Assembly: GCF_900451005.1 (NCBI RefSeq)
Contig: NZ_UGIB01000001.1
Span: forward strand, 620,001-684,000
Reading direction: 5' to 3'
Origin: Helicobacter fennelliae
Lineage (GTDB): Bacteria > Campylobacterota > Campylobacteria > Campylobacterales > Helicobacteraceae
Length of the DNA stretch: 64,000 nucleotides
Shown here: in pieces, positions 49,167 through 58,546 of the stretch
Layout: the number at the start of each line of letters is the position of its first letter
How positions within the stretch are numbered: position 1 is the first letter of the stretch
The notes under the pieces: model-generated
Database searches by the model: none
Seen by the model: only the letters and a program-made list of their open reading frames with translations
Told to the model about the DNA's origin: nothing
Translations under genes and position numbers: made by a program

Positions 49167-49325
49167 TAAAATAGAGCGGTGATAAAAAGCTAGAATCTAG
49201 GTTGTTTTAGAATCTAGAATCTAATCTAAATTTGGAATCTATTTGGATTCTAGCTCTCACCATCAAGCTAAAGCAATCTACAAATTTACCCAAAAGCTAG
49301 AATCTAAAACACAAAAAGGCAAAAT

Positions 49326-49943
49326 ATGATAAAAATCGGACTGATCGACTATGGTGCGGGCAATCTAGGAAGTGTGCGCAATGCGTTTGGGTTTTTGGGC
49401 TATGAGGTTTGCCTCGCACAAAGTGCGGATTCTCTTTCTTCTTTTGATAAGCTTGTTTTGCCCGGCGTTGGCGCATTTGGCGATGTGATGCAGATCATCA
49501 AAGACAAAGGCTTTGATGAGGCGATGAGAGATTATGCCAAAAGTGGGCGGTATTTGCTTGGGATTTGTCTAGGAATGCAGCTTTTGTTTGAAAAAAGTTA
49601 TGAGTTTGGCGAGCATAATGGGCTTGGGTTTTTAAGAGGCGAGGTTGTGCCTTTTGCTCATGCGCCAAAGATTCCGCACATCGGTTGGAATCAATGCTTT
49701 TTTACACCAAATGGCGCGCAACACAAGCTTTTGGCGCAGCTAAAAAATGGTGAGTATTTATACTTTGTGCATTCATTTCATGCAAATGTAGCACAATATA
49801 GCGATGAGTTACTGATGTGCTGCGAATATGGCGATAGATTTCCAGCTATTGTAGGTAAAGACAATATTTTGGGGATCCAGCCTCACCCTGAAAAATCACA
49901 CAAAGCAGGCTTGCAGATTCTACAAAATTTTATACAACTTTGA
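49326..49943 (+). CDS. hisH: Imidazole glycerol phosphate synthase, glutaminase subunit
   Basis: Class I glutamine amidotransferase of histidine synthesis, 205 aa, supplying ammonia to HisF. Visible: GLIDYGAGNLGSVRNAF, VLPGVGAFGDVM, the nucleophile elbow GICLGMQLLFE with the catalytic Cys, PHIGWNQ, and the C-terminal His-Glu of the triad in ILGIQPHPEKSHKAG. hisF is not in the window. It is followed by a phase-variable membrane protein gene 50 bases on, which may share its transcript. Confidence 0.96.
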   Translation: MIKIGLIDYGAGNLGSVRNAFGFLGYEVCLAQSADSLSSFDKLVLPGVGAFGDVMQIIKDKGFDEAMRDYAKSGRYLLGICLGMQLLFEKSYEFGEHNGLGFLRGEVVPFAHAPKIPHIGWNQCFFTPNGAQHKLLAQLKNGEYLYFVHSFHANVAQYSDELLMCCEYGDRFPAIVGKDNILGIQPHPEKSHKAGLQILQNFIQL

Positions 49944-49992
49944 ATTTTTAAGATAGAATGCGAATTTTGATTTTGAGATGAAAGGAGTGTTA

Positions 49993-51686
49993 ATGAGTGA
50001 TAAATTGCTAGACTTTGTCGGGGGGGGGGCAAATATTATTGGCTCTTTGTAGCTATTTGTGCTTTTTTGATTGTTTATAAATCAAGTATGCCATTTGTGA
50101 GTGGAGATGATATTTATTTTTATGGCATGCTTTTGACTCAAGGTAGTCTGTGGCACGGGCTTGGTATGGATATGGGGAGATTTTTTCCACTTGCTGGGTG
50201 GAATCATAGCCTTGTAGCTGCTTTTTCGATTAATCCTTATGTTTTAATGCTTGGCAATGCTTTTATATTTGTGATTACAGCGATTTGCTTTTATGTTTTG
50301 GGACGCAAGATCGGCGCTCAGCCAAAATGGATTCTACTCTTTCTTGCAATATTTGCCCTTAGTGTCGGGTATATCAAAATAACTACACAAATTGTCTTTC
50401 CTGAACTCACGCAAATTATGTTTCTTTGTTTGTTTTTAGTCTGTGCGTATTATTTTTATAGTGCATGTGCTACAAATGCTTTTTGGCATTGTATCGTATT
50501 TGGGGTATTGGCTGTGTGCTTTGGTAATGCCTGTCTTTATCTCAAAGAAGTGAGTTTGGTGTTTATTGGTGGGTTTGGGGCTTGTCATTTGGTATTGGGC
50601 TATATCAAGTTTGCAAAAGAGCGCAAATTTGGCTTGCAGAATCTACAAAGCCAAATACTTAAAGATTCGCAAACTCTGCATTTCTCAACATCTACTTGCA
50701 TATTTGATAGTGTGCTTATTTTGTCTGCTTTGATATTTTTGGGATTATATGCGTATTTTACGGCTAATGCTTCAAGTAGCTATGCACAATTGAGCGTTTT
50801 TAGCCCTTTACGCACATTGATTGTTTCTGTGTTTGCTACACCTATGCTTAGTATTGCTTTGCCTTGCATGATTGTTTTTAGATTCTATAAGATTATGTGG
50901 AAAAAGGACACAATCTCTGTATTTTGGGATAGCGTGGCATTGATTGCGATGGCATATTTTATAGCATTTTTGGTGCTAGGAATGGCAAGTTTTCATTATT
51001 TTATGCCTGCAACTATTTTGGCTTGTTTGTATGCTGTATTTATCATAAAGCTTTATGGCAAGAATCTCAAAAATAGTTTTATCGCTTGGATTCTAGGTAT
51101 TTTGGTTGGTTTTATTTTGATTGCAAATACCATTCCTCAAGGTGTGCATTATTTTAGTGTCAATAAAATCCAAGCCAGAAACACACAAGAGACGATGGAT
51201 TTTCTCGCTTCATATATCACAAAATCTCCAAAAAAAGTTACGATATATTTTGATGGATTTTGCAGAGGGCTTGATAAATGTTATTATTCCTGGCAGTATA
51301 AGGCTATTTTTGATATTTTGCCTTTGGTTTATGGTGTGGATAATTTTGATATAAAATCCAAAGAATCAAATGGCAAAAACTTCACGCTTCAATCAAGCTC
51401 ACCTTTAAGCTTTTTTAATTCAGATGATGTGAGCGAGCCACAAAGTGGTGATTTGATTGTGCTAAGTTATTTGAGTGAAAAGCCTATGGATAGCGATTAT
51501 ATTGACTCCATGATAGCACATAATGAATTGCTCTTTGCCACACATAATAGTGGCTATATACCTGCGTATAATCTCATGAGCTTTGGTGCTTTGGTGTTGC
51601 AGCATTTTGGTATCAAACATTCGATGAGTAATTTTGGCAATCCTTTGCGATTGCCATCGCAGATGTATGTGTTACGCGTGCGTTAA
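49993..51686 (+). CDS. Phase-variable multi-span membrane protein (paralogue B), frameshifted OFF
   Basis: Paralogue of 2126-3940. The natural start is ATG 49993 (AAAGGAG upstream), but the G10 run at 50020-50029 throws translation into a TAG at about 50050. The main frame is open from just after the run to 51686. With one more G (or two fewer) it reads MSDKLLDFVGGGGKYYW and continues for 564 aa. The body has about ten helices (GNAFIFVITAICFYVLG, WILLFLAIFALSVGYI and others), the shared GRFFPL motif and a soluble C-terminal domain ending LYVLRVR-like. An internal TTG at 50067 could start a shorter product. Role unknown; a GT-C type glycan enzyme is plausible. Confidence 0.85.
50020..50029. 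repeat. G10 tract in paralogue B
   Basis: Ten G beginning 27 bases after the ATG. G10 is OFF; G11 or G8 is ON. Verified by reading codons across the run. Confidence 0.92.
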
Positions 51687-51804
51687 ATCGTGCGTTAAAT
51701 TATGTTTGCATAGAGGCTAGATTCTAGCTTTTAGATTCTAGGGATATTATTTGCTTTTTGCTAGAATCTCGCATTGAGATATTGGCATATTAAGGTGGCA
51801 AGTT

Positions 51805-52398
51805 ATGAATATCGCATTTTTTGACTTCGATGGCACAATCACTAAACAAGATAGTTTGTTTTTGTTTGTGTGTTTTGCTGTGGGGAGAAAGAGACTATAT
51901 CTTGGGCTACTCTCGAAGTTTTGGGTATTGCTTGGGTATATGTGTGGATTGTATAGCAATACCTACGCTAAGCAAGAGCTTATGCGATATTTTTTTGGTG
52001 GGTTGAAGCAGAGTGATTTTCTTGCGTTATGTGAGGCGTTTTTGCCTACTTTGGAGTCGATCCTTAAAAGTTCTGCAATCAAGCGCATACAATGGCACAA
52101 AAATCGTGGCGATGAGGTTGTAGTCGTGAGTGCGAGCTTTGAGGCATATCTTTTGCCTTTGTGTAAAAAGCTAGGAGTGGCTTGCATAGGCACAAAGCTA
52201 GAATCTAAAAATGGCATTTTAAGTGGTAATATCGCTGGGGAAAACTGCTATGGAAGCCAAAAAGCAATCAGAATCAAAGCCAAATATAATCTCGCGCAAT
52301 ACACCAAAATCTATGCCTATGGCGACACAAAGGGCGATACGCAAATGCTTTTACTTGCCACTTCTGATGAGTATAGATTTTATAGATTTTTTCATTAG
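51805..52398 (+). CDS. HAD-IB family phosphatase
   Basis: Haloacid-dehalogenase phosphatase of the PSPase-like IB subfamily, 197 aa. Motif I is FFDFDGTITKQDS (nucleophile and acid Asp), motif II is VVVSASFEAYLLP (Ser in SAS), motif III with the KAIRIKAKYNL Lys, and motif IV YGDTKGDTQML with the metal-binding Asp pair. A cap region rich in helices follows motif I. The substrate is uncertain; relatives act on phosphoserine or on phospho-glycolipid intermediates. It lies between a phase-variable membrane protein gene and the secretin locus, and its AAGGTGG site is 12 bases before the ATG. Confidence 0.87.
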   Translation: MNIAFFDFDGTITKQDSLFLFVCFAVGRKRLYLGLLSKFWVLLGYMCGLYSNTYAKQELMRYFFGGLKQSDFLALCEAFLPTLESILKSSAIKRIQWHKNRGDEVVVVSASFEAYLLPLCKKLGVACIGTKLESKNGILSGNIAGENCYGSQKAIRIKAKYNLAQYTKIYAYGDTKGDTQMLLLATSDEYRFYRFFH

Positions 52399-52710
52399 GG
52401 TTTGTTTTATAGAATCTAATTTCTCTTTTTGCTTCTTTTTTAGGGTAAGAATGTAGTAATCCAAAATCTATTTTTAGATTCTAGAATTTGATTCTAGAAT
52501 TTATAGAAGTAAAAAAATTTACCCCCATGAGAGCCAAAAATGAGAAAAATATACACACAATATATCAAACAATTTATCACCTTCCATCGCCCTAGCAAAA
52601 GAATTAAGATAGAGTATGGTATTTTCAATTTAGATTTTGCATTTTTTAATTAACGCAATCAATAGGGAGTTTAGAGGGGAGTTAAGAGTGAGAGCAAAAG
52701 CGGGCAGACG
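52399..52710. other. Spacer upstream of the secretin locus
   Basis: About 310 bp with several AGAATCTA words. A short open frame (52539-52649, 36 codons, start MRKIYTQYIKQF) has no ribosome-binding site. Near the end, GTG 52688 with GGGGAG six bases upstream opens an 8-codon frame (MRAKAGRR) whose TGA overlaps the ATG of the next gene; it may be a coupling leader. Confidence 0.4.
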
Positions 52711-53964
52711 ATGAAAAATCCTAGAAAATACCTTGTTTTTGTCGGTGATAGGACAAAAGACAATCAAAATGCAATAAACAATAAAAGTGAGAGGTTGGAT
52801 TTTGAATTACAAAAAGTCAAACCAAAAAACTCTCACATCACGATTGCTTCGATAGGATTTTCTTCACTCATCACGACAAAAATCGAGCATTTTTCCTCGC
52901 CTTATGCCCAAGATATGACAAATGCGCTATATCATCATTGTATCCAAAATGGCGTTTTTAGCCCTGATGAGCAATATATACTCACTTATGCAGAGCTTGC
53001 ACCCAAGCATTATCAAGTCTTTGGTATGCGACTTTGTGATGCAAAAGCCCAAATGCTTATCCCGCATATATTTTTGCCATTAGCACTAAAGAATCCTCAT
53101 GGTATTTTTATGATTGAGAATTGGCTTTGTCTCTATCAAGATAAACAGCTCGTGTATGATTATTATTGCAATGATTTGCACGATCTCTCAAGCTGTCTTA
53201 CTTTTTTGCGCACAATGTATGATATACAGGGTGATATACTGATGTATAAAGGTGGCTGGATAACTCAAGCACAAAGTTTGCAGGAGCCGCAAGATCCGCA
53301 AGATTTACAAGAGCCACGCGCGCAAGAAGCCTTGCTTGATGTGCAATACAAAGAAATCCAAGAGAGCATAGAGAGATTGAGTTTAGATTTTGGGGCATTG
53401 GCTTTGGAGCAAAAAGTAAAGCTTACCCCACTTTATAATGACTCACACAAAAGCATTTATCACACCAAAAGCTTTTGGAATCTCATCAAAATCGTAGGCT
53501 GTTGTGCCACCATAGCACTTTTTCCGCTTGCAAAAGCACTCTATGCGCACCATATCCACACGCAAGCACAAGAAATGGCACTTTTTAATCAACAACTTCA
53601 AAGCACCCTTGCTACCAAAAAATCTACACTTTCGCAATTACCACAAAAAATCGCTACAATCGATCAAAACATCACGACCTTGCAAAATATACACACTAAA
53701 TACATTCCACGACTAAAAATACTCTCCTATATCTCAAGTGTGGCAAGCAGAAATTTTGCGTGGATTACGAGATTTGATCTTAAGGGTGATTTGGAGCGGG
53801 GCGATGTAGTCGTTGAAATGGGCGTGCATTCTCAAAAGCAAGATCATCTCTCAAAGCTTGTGTATGAGTTTGAGCGCGCCAATGAAGTGCAGGTTTTGGA
53901 TTTTGAAAGCATAAGTGAAGATGCGTGCAATGCAAAACTTGTGCTAAGGTTTTTCAATGCGTAG
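52711..53964 (+). CDS. Type II secretion/MSHA-like assembly protein (MshI/GspL/PilM-N-like)
   Basis: 417 aa. An N-terminal cytoplasmic region of about 250 residues that I cannot assign by motif, one membrane helix at VGCCATIALFPLAKALY (about residues 260-278), then a periplasmic coiled coil (QEMALFNQQLQSTLATKKSTL, THYIPRLKIL region) and a C-terminal alpha/beta domain (ITRFDLKGDLERGDVVVEM). This is the layout of a PilM-PilN or GspL-type inner-membrane platform protein, and the gene is the first of a six-gene run in MSHA order. The ATG lacks a Shine-Dalgarno site; a leader frame overlaps it. Overlaps the next gene by 8 bases. Confidence 0.6.
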   Translation: MKNPRKYLVFVGDRTKDNQNAINNKSERLDFELQKVKPKNSHITIASIGFSSLITTKIEHFSSPYAQDMTNALYHHCIQNGVFSPDEQYILTYAELAPKHYQVFGMRLCDAKAQMLIPHIFLPLALKNPHGIFMIENWLCLYQDKQLVYDYYCNDLHDLSSCLTFLRTMYDIQGDILMYKGGWITQAQSLQEPQDPQDLQEPRAQEALLDVQYKEIQESIERLSLDFGALALEQKVKLTPLYNDSHKSIYHTKSFWNLIKIVGCCATIALFPLAKALYAHHIHTQAQEMALFNQQLQSTLATKKSTLSQLPQKIATIDQNITTLQNIHTKYIPRLKILSYISSVASRNFAWITRFDLKGDLERGDVVVEMGVHSQKQDHLSKLVYEFERANEVQVLDFESISEDACNAKLVLRFFNA

Positions 53965-54475
53965 GGCATTTTTTAGGCTTGATTATTTTCTCTCTCAAAA
54001 AACCAAACGCGAACAAATGATTATATTTGCTCTTCCTATTCTTATATTTATAGGAATAATTTTTATATTTATAACTCCACATATTGATGAGATGTATCAG
54101 CACAACAAAGCCTTGCTTGATACCCAAAAACAGCTCGCTTCTACACTATCAGAAGCCAATACTGATTTGCTTTTACAAGAGCTTGATACAACCCTTCAAG
54201 ACAAAAAAGGATTGTTTGAGCAGCTCAAAGCCAAATCCACAACAAATCAAGCCCTGCTTACAGCCCTATCACCATTGACTCAAAATATCAACACAACAAA
54301 GCAGAATCTATTTATTTATGCAAGTGGCGATGTGGATATGCTTGAGGAGATTTTAGAGGAGATTGAAAAGCGGCATTTTGTATTTATCGAGAATCTCAAT
54401 CTCAATGCGTATTTTTCAAGTGATTTGGAGATGAAATTTGAGGTGATGAATTTTGGCGAGAGATTTTGGAGATGA
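53957..54475 (+). CDS. MshJ/PilO-like inner-membrane assembly protein
   Basis: 172 aa: a short basic start, a membrane helix (MIIFALPILIFIGIIFIFI), a periplasmic coiled coil (TQKQLASTLSEANTDLLLQEL, KKGLFEQLKAKST) and a small C-terminal domain (IYASGDVDMLEEILEEIEKR then FVFIENLNLNAYF). The short helix-coil-ferredoxin-like plan is that of PilO/GspM/MshJ. It overlaps the upstream gene by 8 bases and lies 25 bases before the next. Assignment rests on layout and gene order more than on sequence motifs. Confidence 0.62.
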   Translation: MRRAFFRLDYFLSQKTKREQMIIFALPILIFIGIIFIFITPHIDEMYQHNKALLDTQKQLASTLSEANTDLLLQELDTTLQDKKGLFEQLKAKSTTNQALLTALSPLTQNINTTKQNLFIYASGDVDMLEEILEEIEKRHFVFIENLNLNAYFSSDLEMKFEVMNFGERFWR

Positions 54476-54500
54476 GAAGTTTTGGTGTAAGAGGTTGGAG

Positions 54501-54833
54501 ATGAAGTGCATAGTGTGTGGTTTGCATAGCGCGTATGGCGTGCTTATTTTGCTTTGTGTAGCAAGTTTTGCATTTGGCTATGAAGCAGATTCTCTTTTGC
54601 GATCCCCACTTCAAGAAAATTACAGAATCTATGCAGTGTTTGGGCAAAAAGAAATGGATTTGCAAGTTGAGGCGGTTTTAAACAATAAAGCCCTCATACA
54701 CAATAAATGGTATCGCGTGGGCGACAAAATAGGAACTTTTTATCTTCAGCATATACGAAGCGATGAGATTGTGCTTATAGACAAAAAAATGGAGCAAAAA
54801 ATAATCAAGCTCAAAAAAGGAAACCTGCGATGA
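54501..54833 (+). CDS. MshK/PilP-like secreted protein
   Basis: 110 aa from ATG 54501 (AGAGG upstream), with a signal peptide ending near FAFGYEADS. The mature part (LLRSPLQENYRIYAVFGQKE, then NKWYRVGDKIGTFYLQHI and EQKIIKLKKG) has the small beta-domain pattern of GspC-HR/PilP/MshK proteins that link the inner-membrane complex to the secretin (V-G-D-x-I-G-x-x-x-L-x-x-I then a short strand). Overlaps the secretin ATG by 4 bases. The function is inferred from the position and the pattern. Confidence 0.6.
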   Translation: MKCIVCGLHSAYGVLILLCVASFAFGYEADSLLRSPLQENYRIYAVFGQKEMDLQVEAVLNNKALIHNKWYRVGDKIGTFYLQHIRSDEIVLIDKKMEQKIIKLKKGNLR

Positions 54834-56416
54834 TAGGGCTTGTGAATGGATTTGTGCGGGGTGTTTTTGTATGTTTGGTATGTGTGGTGGCTTTGTTTGG
54901 GGAGGTTTGTGGAGGTAGGGTTTTTACGCTCTCAAGCAAGCCAAATCTCAATGCGCGTATGCTTTTAGAAGAAATCGCCTTTGAATGCGCCCTTACATTG
55001 TCGTATGAATACCGCGCTCAAGAAGCCCTTGATACGACAAAAGTGATTTTTAATTTTCGCGACAAAAAAATCTCAGACATTCTCTCAATCATCGCAAAAT
55101 CAAGCGATACGCATTATGAAATAGAAAATGAACTCATTAGATTCTCGCACCTTCAGACAAAAACCTTTCACATTAACTACATCTCAACTGCGCGCGTAGG
55201 AAGTAGCAATACAGATGTCGTCTATGGGCAAGAATCCCAATCCCAATACCTCAATCCCTACCAAAATCAAATCATCAATCAAAACTATCAAAGCCCTTAT
55301 GATGACGCGCAAGCAAAAGCCCTTCATCAAGGAACGCAAAATCCAATGTTTGGCAAAAGTGGCACAAAAATTTATTCTATTGATGAGCTAAATTTTTGGG
55401 GTGAGCTTGAAAATGAGCTGATTCCAATCATTTATCAAGAAGAAGATAGCTACAACCCAAAGCACCCTAGAATCATCATCAACAAAGGAGCTGGACTTAT
55501 CACAATCAGCGCGACAAACGCACAACTCAAACGCGCAGAAGAATACATTGATATGCTTAAAGAGCGGCTTAGCAAACAAGTGCAAATTGATGTGCAGATT
55601 TTCACAATCGATCATTCTGATATAAACACAACAGGCATTAATTGGGGCAAACTCTATGAGCTTGGTATCAATACCCAAAGCACAAACCCGCCACTTCTAA
55701 GCGCGCAAACAGGCGGGTTAAATTATGGCGTGTATTTGTTTGGGCAGAATCTTTCAATCGGGCAAATTATTCAGTTTTTGGGAGAATATGGCAATATCAA
55801 ATCTATCTCAAATCCAAAAATTATTACACTCAATAATCAGCCAGCTATAATTTCCGTGGGCAATGTTTTGCGCTATTCGCAAAGTCTTATCTATCAAACC
55901 TCAACTAATTCAAGCACGATCCAAAATACAGGCTATCAGTATCCAAGCGTATTTAGCGGAGTTTTGCTTGATGTAACGCCATCAATCAAAGGCAATGAAG
56001 TGATTTTAAAAATCAACCCCTCAATCACAGCGACAAAAGATTCTTTTATCGAGAATCAATCAAGCGCGCTCTCTGCCCCGCCTAATCTCTCAACAAATCA
56101 GCTCTCATCAATCGTGCGTATTCAAGATAAGCAAAAGGTGGTTTTGGGAGGATTGATAAGCGAAAATAGCACAATCACGCGCAAAAAGATTCCGATACTT
56201 GGCTCGATTCCGGTTTTGAAATATCTCTTTTCATACAAAAAAACAATCAAGCAAAAAAGAGAAATGGTTATTGTCATCACGCCAACAATTATCACAGATT
56301 TTACTGAAGCAGAAATGCCAGCGTTAGAGGAGTTTGCAGAGGATTTTTCACAAGAGCAATCGCAAGAAAAAGTGCAAGAAAAGCCACAAAATAAATCACA
56401 AAAGAACAAAACATAA
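54830..56416 (+). CDS. Secretin (MshL/GspD/PilQ family)
   Basis: Outer-membrane channel protein, 528 aa. A signal peptide is followed by an N-terminal STN-like domain (NARMLLEEIAFECALTLSYE, VIFNFRDKKISDILSIIAK), a Gln/Asn-rich linker, and the secretin core: INKGAGLITISATNAQLKRAEEYIDML, QVQIDVQIFTIDHSD, SNPKIITLNNQPAIISVG, GVLLDVTPSIKGNEVILKI, and the late VRIQDKQKVVLGGLI and IPILGSIPVLKYLF, which are the classic C-terminal signatures. The tail is charged (QEKVQEKPQNKSQKNKT). Start overlaps the preceding gene. It defines the locus as a type II secretion, pilus or DNA-uptake machine. Confidence 0.92.
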   Translation: MIGLVNGFVRGVFVCLVCVVALFGEVCGGRVFTLSSKPNLNARMLLEEIAFECALTLSYEYRAQEALDTTKVIFNFRDKKISDILSIIAKSSDTHYEIENELIRFSHLQTKTFHINYISTARVGSSNTDVVYGQESQSQYLNPYQNQIINQNYQSPYDDAQAKALHQGTQNPMFGKSGTKIYSIDELNFWGELENELIPIIYQEEDSYNPKHPRIIINKGAGLITISATNAQLKRAEEYIDMLKERLSKQVQIDVQIFTIDHSDINTTGINWGKLYELGINTQSTNPPLLSAQTGGLNYGVYLFGQNLSIGQIIQFLGEYGNIKSISNPKIITLNNQPAIISVGNVLRYSQSLIYQTSTNSSTIQNTGYQYPSVFSGVLLDVTPSIKGNEVILKINPSITATKDSFIENQSSALSAPPNLSTNQLSSIVRIQDKQKVVLGGLISENSTITRKKIPILGSIPVLKYLFSYKKTIKQKREMVIVITPTIITDFTEAEMPALEEFAEDFSQEQSQEKVQEKPQNKSQKNKT

Positions 56417-56439
56417 GACAAAGTGAAACAAGCAAAAAT

Positions 56440-57123
56440 ATGAAACAGCACATTATAAATCTTAAAAATAATCTCAAAAACATAAATAAATTTGGTGGAT
56501 TATCGGCTAGATTCTGCGTATATTTGGGTTTTGTGTATGGGGTTTTTGTGAGCGCGACAAAGCATACAAAAATCTTTGCCAAACATCACATTCCGCAAAT
56601 CCTTATTGCCTGCTCGTTTATCGTGGGATTGATAAGTGTGTTTGTGTTTGGCTACAAAGTCGGCACAGAATCTAGCCTAGCACAAAGCCACATAAAGCAT
56701 TCATTTGCTTTTATGCAGGCTATGCCACGTGATATGATCCAATCACAAGCCACCCAATATCTCCAACAACGTCAAACCCAAAAAACTCCACAAGATCTGC
56801 AAGAGATTCTGCCACTAGCCCCGCAAACACCCACAAACAAAGCAGAATCTAAACCCATTATGCCTGCATTCAATCAAGATGAAAGTATAATAAGCGGAAA
56901 TCTCACTTATCATAATGCACTCTCTATCGCAAGAAATAATCTCAATAATGGCGATTTTAATCGAGCGAGAATCTGGATTTATCGTGCATATCAGATTGAA
57001 AGCACCAAAGAAGTATGGGATTTGTTTTTGCGCTCATATCAAGAAGATAGCCATACCAAAAACGAGCAAAAACTCCAAGCTACAAAGCTCTATCATCAAG
57101 CAAAGCGGTATTATGGATTTTAG
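56440..57123 (+). CDS. Membrane-anchored TPR-like assembly protein (MshN-like)
   Basis: 227 aa. A basic N-terminal region, one membrane helix (ILIACSFIVGLISVFVFGYKVG), a Gln-rich linker and a C-terminal helical repeat segment (NALSIARNNLNNGDFNRARIWIYRAYQI then STKEVWDLFLRSYQE) that looks like a TPR pair. MshN proteins of MSHA systems have this plan. It lies between the secretin gene and the ATPase gene, the position of mshN; mshM, an AAA ATPase normally beside it, is absent. The ATPase start overlaps its stop by 11 bases. Confidence 0.6.
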   Translation: MKQHIINLKNNLKNINKFGGLSARFCVYLGFVYGVFVSATKHTKIFAKHHIPQILIACSFIVGLISVFVFGYKVGTESSLAQSHIKHSFAFMQAMPRDMIQSQATQYLQQRQTQKTPQDLQEILPLAPQTPTNKAESKPIMPAFNQDESIISGNLTYHNALSIARNNLNNGDFNRARIWIYRAYQIESTKEVWDLFLRSYQEDSHTKNEQKLQATKLYHQAKRYYGF

Positions 57124-58504
57124 AATGGATTTTGACAATAGTGCGCATGATGAGATTTTGGGGGTTGATTTATGGAGCTTCTGCCCGCATAAAGCATTGA
57201 GTGATTTGCTTTCTTTTGAGCTTGCAAGTAAGCTTAGAGCCTTTGTGTATAGCGTTGATGGGCAGACTTTGTGTATTGTTATGCAAAATCCTTTTGATGA
57301 GAAAGCAAAACAGGTTTTATTACATAAATTTAGCCATTTATGCAAAAAAATCATCATAGCCAAAGAGAGTGGTTCGCATTTTGCGTGGATACTGCAAGCA
57401 TTGCAATTTGTGGAGCGGTTTTATACATCTAAAGACATCTCACAAATGCTAGATTTTGTGCTGCAAGAAGGGATTAGATTCCAAGCAAGTGATATACATA
57501 TAGAGACAAAGCCTGATTTTGCAAGCATTCGGTTTCGCATAGATGGCTATTTGCGCGAGATAGGCAGAATCTATTTAGAGGATTTCACACAGCTAGCAAG
57601 CAAGATAAAGCTAGAATCTAAACTCGACATCACAGAATCTAGACTTCCGCAAGATGGACGCTATAATCGCAACTTCAATGGCATAGATTATGATTTTCGT
57701 ATCTCGTGCGTGCCACTTTTTGGCGGAGAATCCATAGTGATAAGGATTCTCTATAAGCATAATAAAACAATTACTCTGCAATCTTTAGGCATAAATCCAC
57801 ATATTTTAGAGCAACTCAAAATCGCTATCCAAAAAAAGAATGGCTTAATCCTTATCACAGGACCCACAGGAAGCGGTAAATCAACGACAATTTATGCCCT
57901 GCTTGAAGAGCTAAAAAGTCTGCAAAAAAAGATTATCACATTAGAAGATCCTATCGAGTATCAAATCAAGCTTGCAACACAAATCCAAATCAATCCTGAT
58001 ATTGGATTCTCGTTTGTTGAGGCGTTGCGAAGTGTATTGCGTCAAGATCCAGATATTATTATGGTAGGTGAGATTCGCGATAGGCAAACACTTGATCTCG
58101 CACTCAATGCGTCTTTGACGGGGCATTTGGTGATAGCGAGTTTGCATAGTAATGATTGTATCTCCACGCTTGATCGGCTTTTTGAAATGGGCGCACAGCA
58201 TAGCATTATAGCAACAAGTCTGCTTTGTGTAGTCGCTCAAAGGCTTGTAGGGAGGCTTTGTCCGCATTGCAAAGTCGCGTTTGAGGGTGGCTTTGTAGCA
58301 AAAGGTTGTGAATCTTGCAATGGGATAGGCATAGTCGGCAGAGAAGTGGTGTGTGAGTGTATGTTTATCGATAAGCAAATGCGCGATCTCATCATCGAGC
58401 ATAAATCCATACGAGCGCACACTGCAAATATCGCAACACTCAAAGATGATGCTAAGCTTAAAAAAGATATAATTGACTACAAAGAAATAGAGCAGATAGA
58501 ATAA
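57113..58504 (+). CDS. Type II secretion / type IV pilus assembly ATPase (GspE/PilB/MshE)
   Basis: Hexameric assembly ATPase, 463 aa from ATG 57113 (an ATG at 57125 is also possible). N-terminal GspE_N-like region, then FQASDIHIETKPDFASIRFRIDG, Walker A LITGPTGSGKSTTIYALL, the Asp box TLEDPIEYQI, Walker B DPDIIMVGEIRD, His box TGHLVIASLHSNDC, and a C-terminal four-Cys Zn site (CPHC ... CESC). Complete for the family. The usual next gene, a GspF-type inner-membrane protein, and pilin genes are not present downstream; instead a glycosyltransferase gene follows. Confidence 0.93.
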   Translation: MDFRMDFDNSAHDEILGVDLWSFCPHKALSDLLSFELASKLRAFVYSVDGQTLCIVMQNPFDEKAKQVLLHKFSHLCKKIIIAKESGSHFAWILQALQFVERFYTSKDISQMLDFVLQEGIRFQASDIHIETKPDFASIRFRIDGYLREIGRIYLEDFTQLASKIKLESKLDITESRLPQDGRYNRNFNGIDYDFRISCVPLFGGESIVIRILYKHNKTITLQSLGINPHILEQLKIAIQKKNGLILITGPTGSGKSTTIYALLEELKSLQKKIITLEDPIEYQIKLATQIQINPDIGFSFVEALRSVLRQDPDIIMVGEIRDRQTLDLALNASLTGHLVIASLHSNDCISTLDRLFEMGAQHSIIATSLLCVVAQRLVGRLCPHCKVAFEGGFVAKGCESCNGIGIVGREVVCECMFIDKQMRDLIIEHKSIRAHTANIATLKDDAKLKKDIIDYKEIEQIE

Positions 58505-58546
58505 TACAATAGCGTGAAATAGATTAAATGAGCGTAGGGGATTGGA

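Noticed and set aside
52539-52649. 36-codon frame upstream of the secretin locus
   Set aside because: No Shine-Dalgarno site and no recognisable features.
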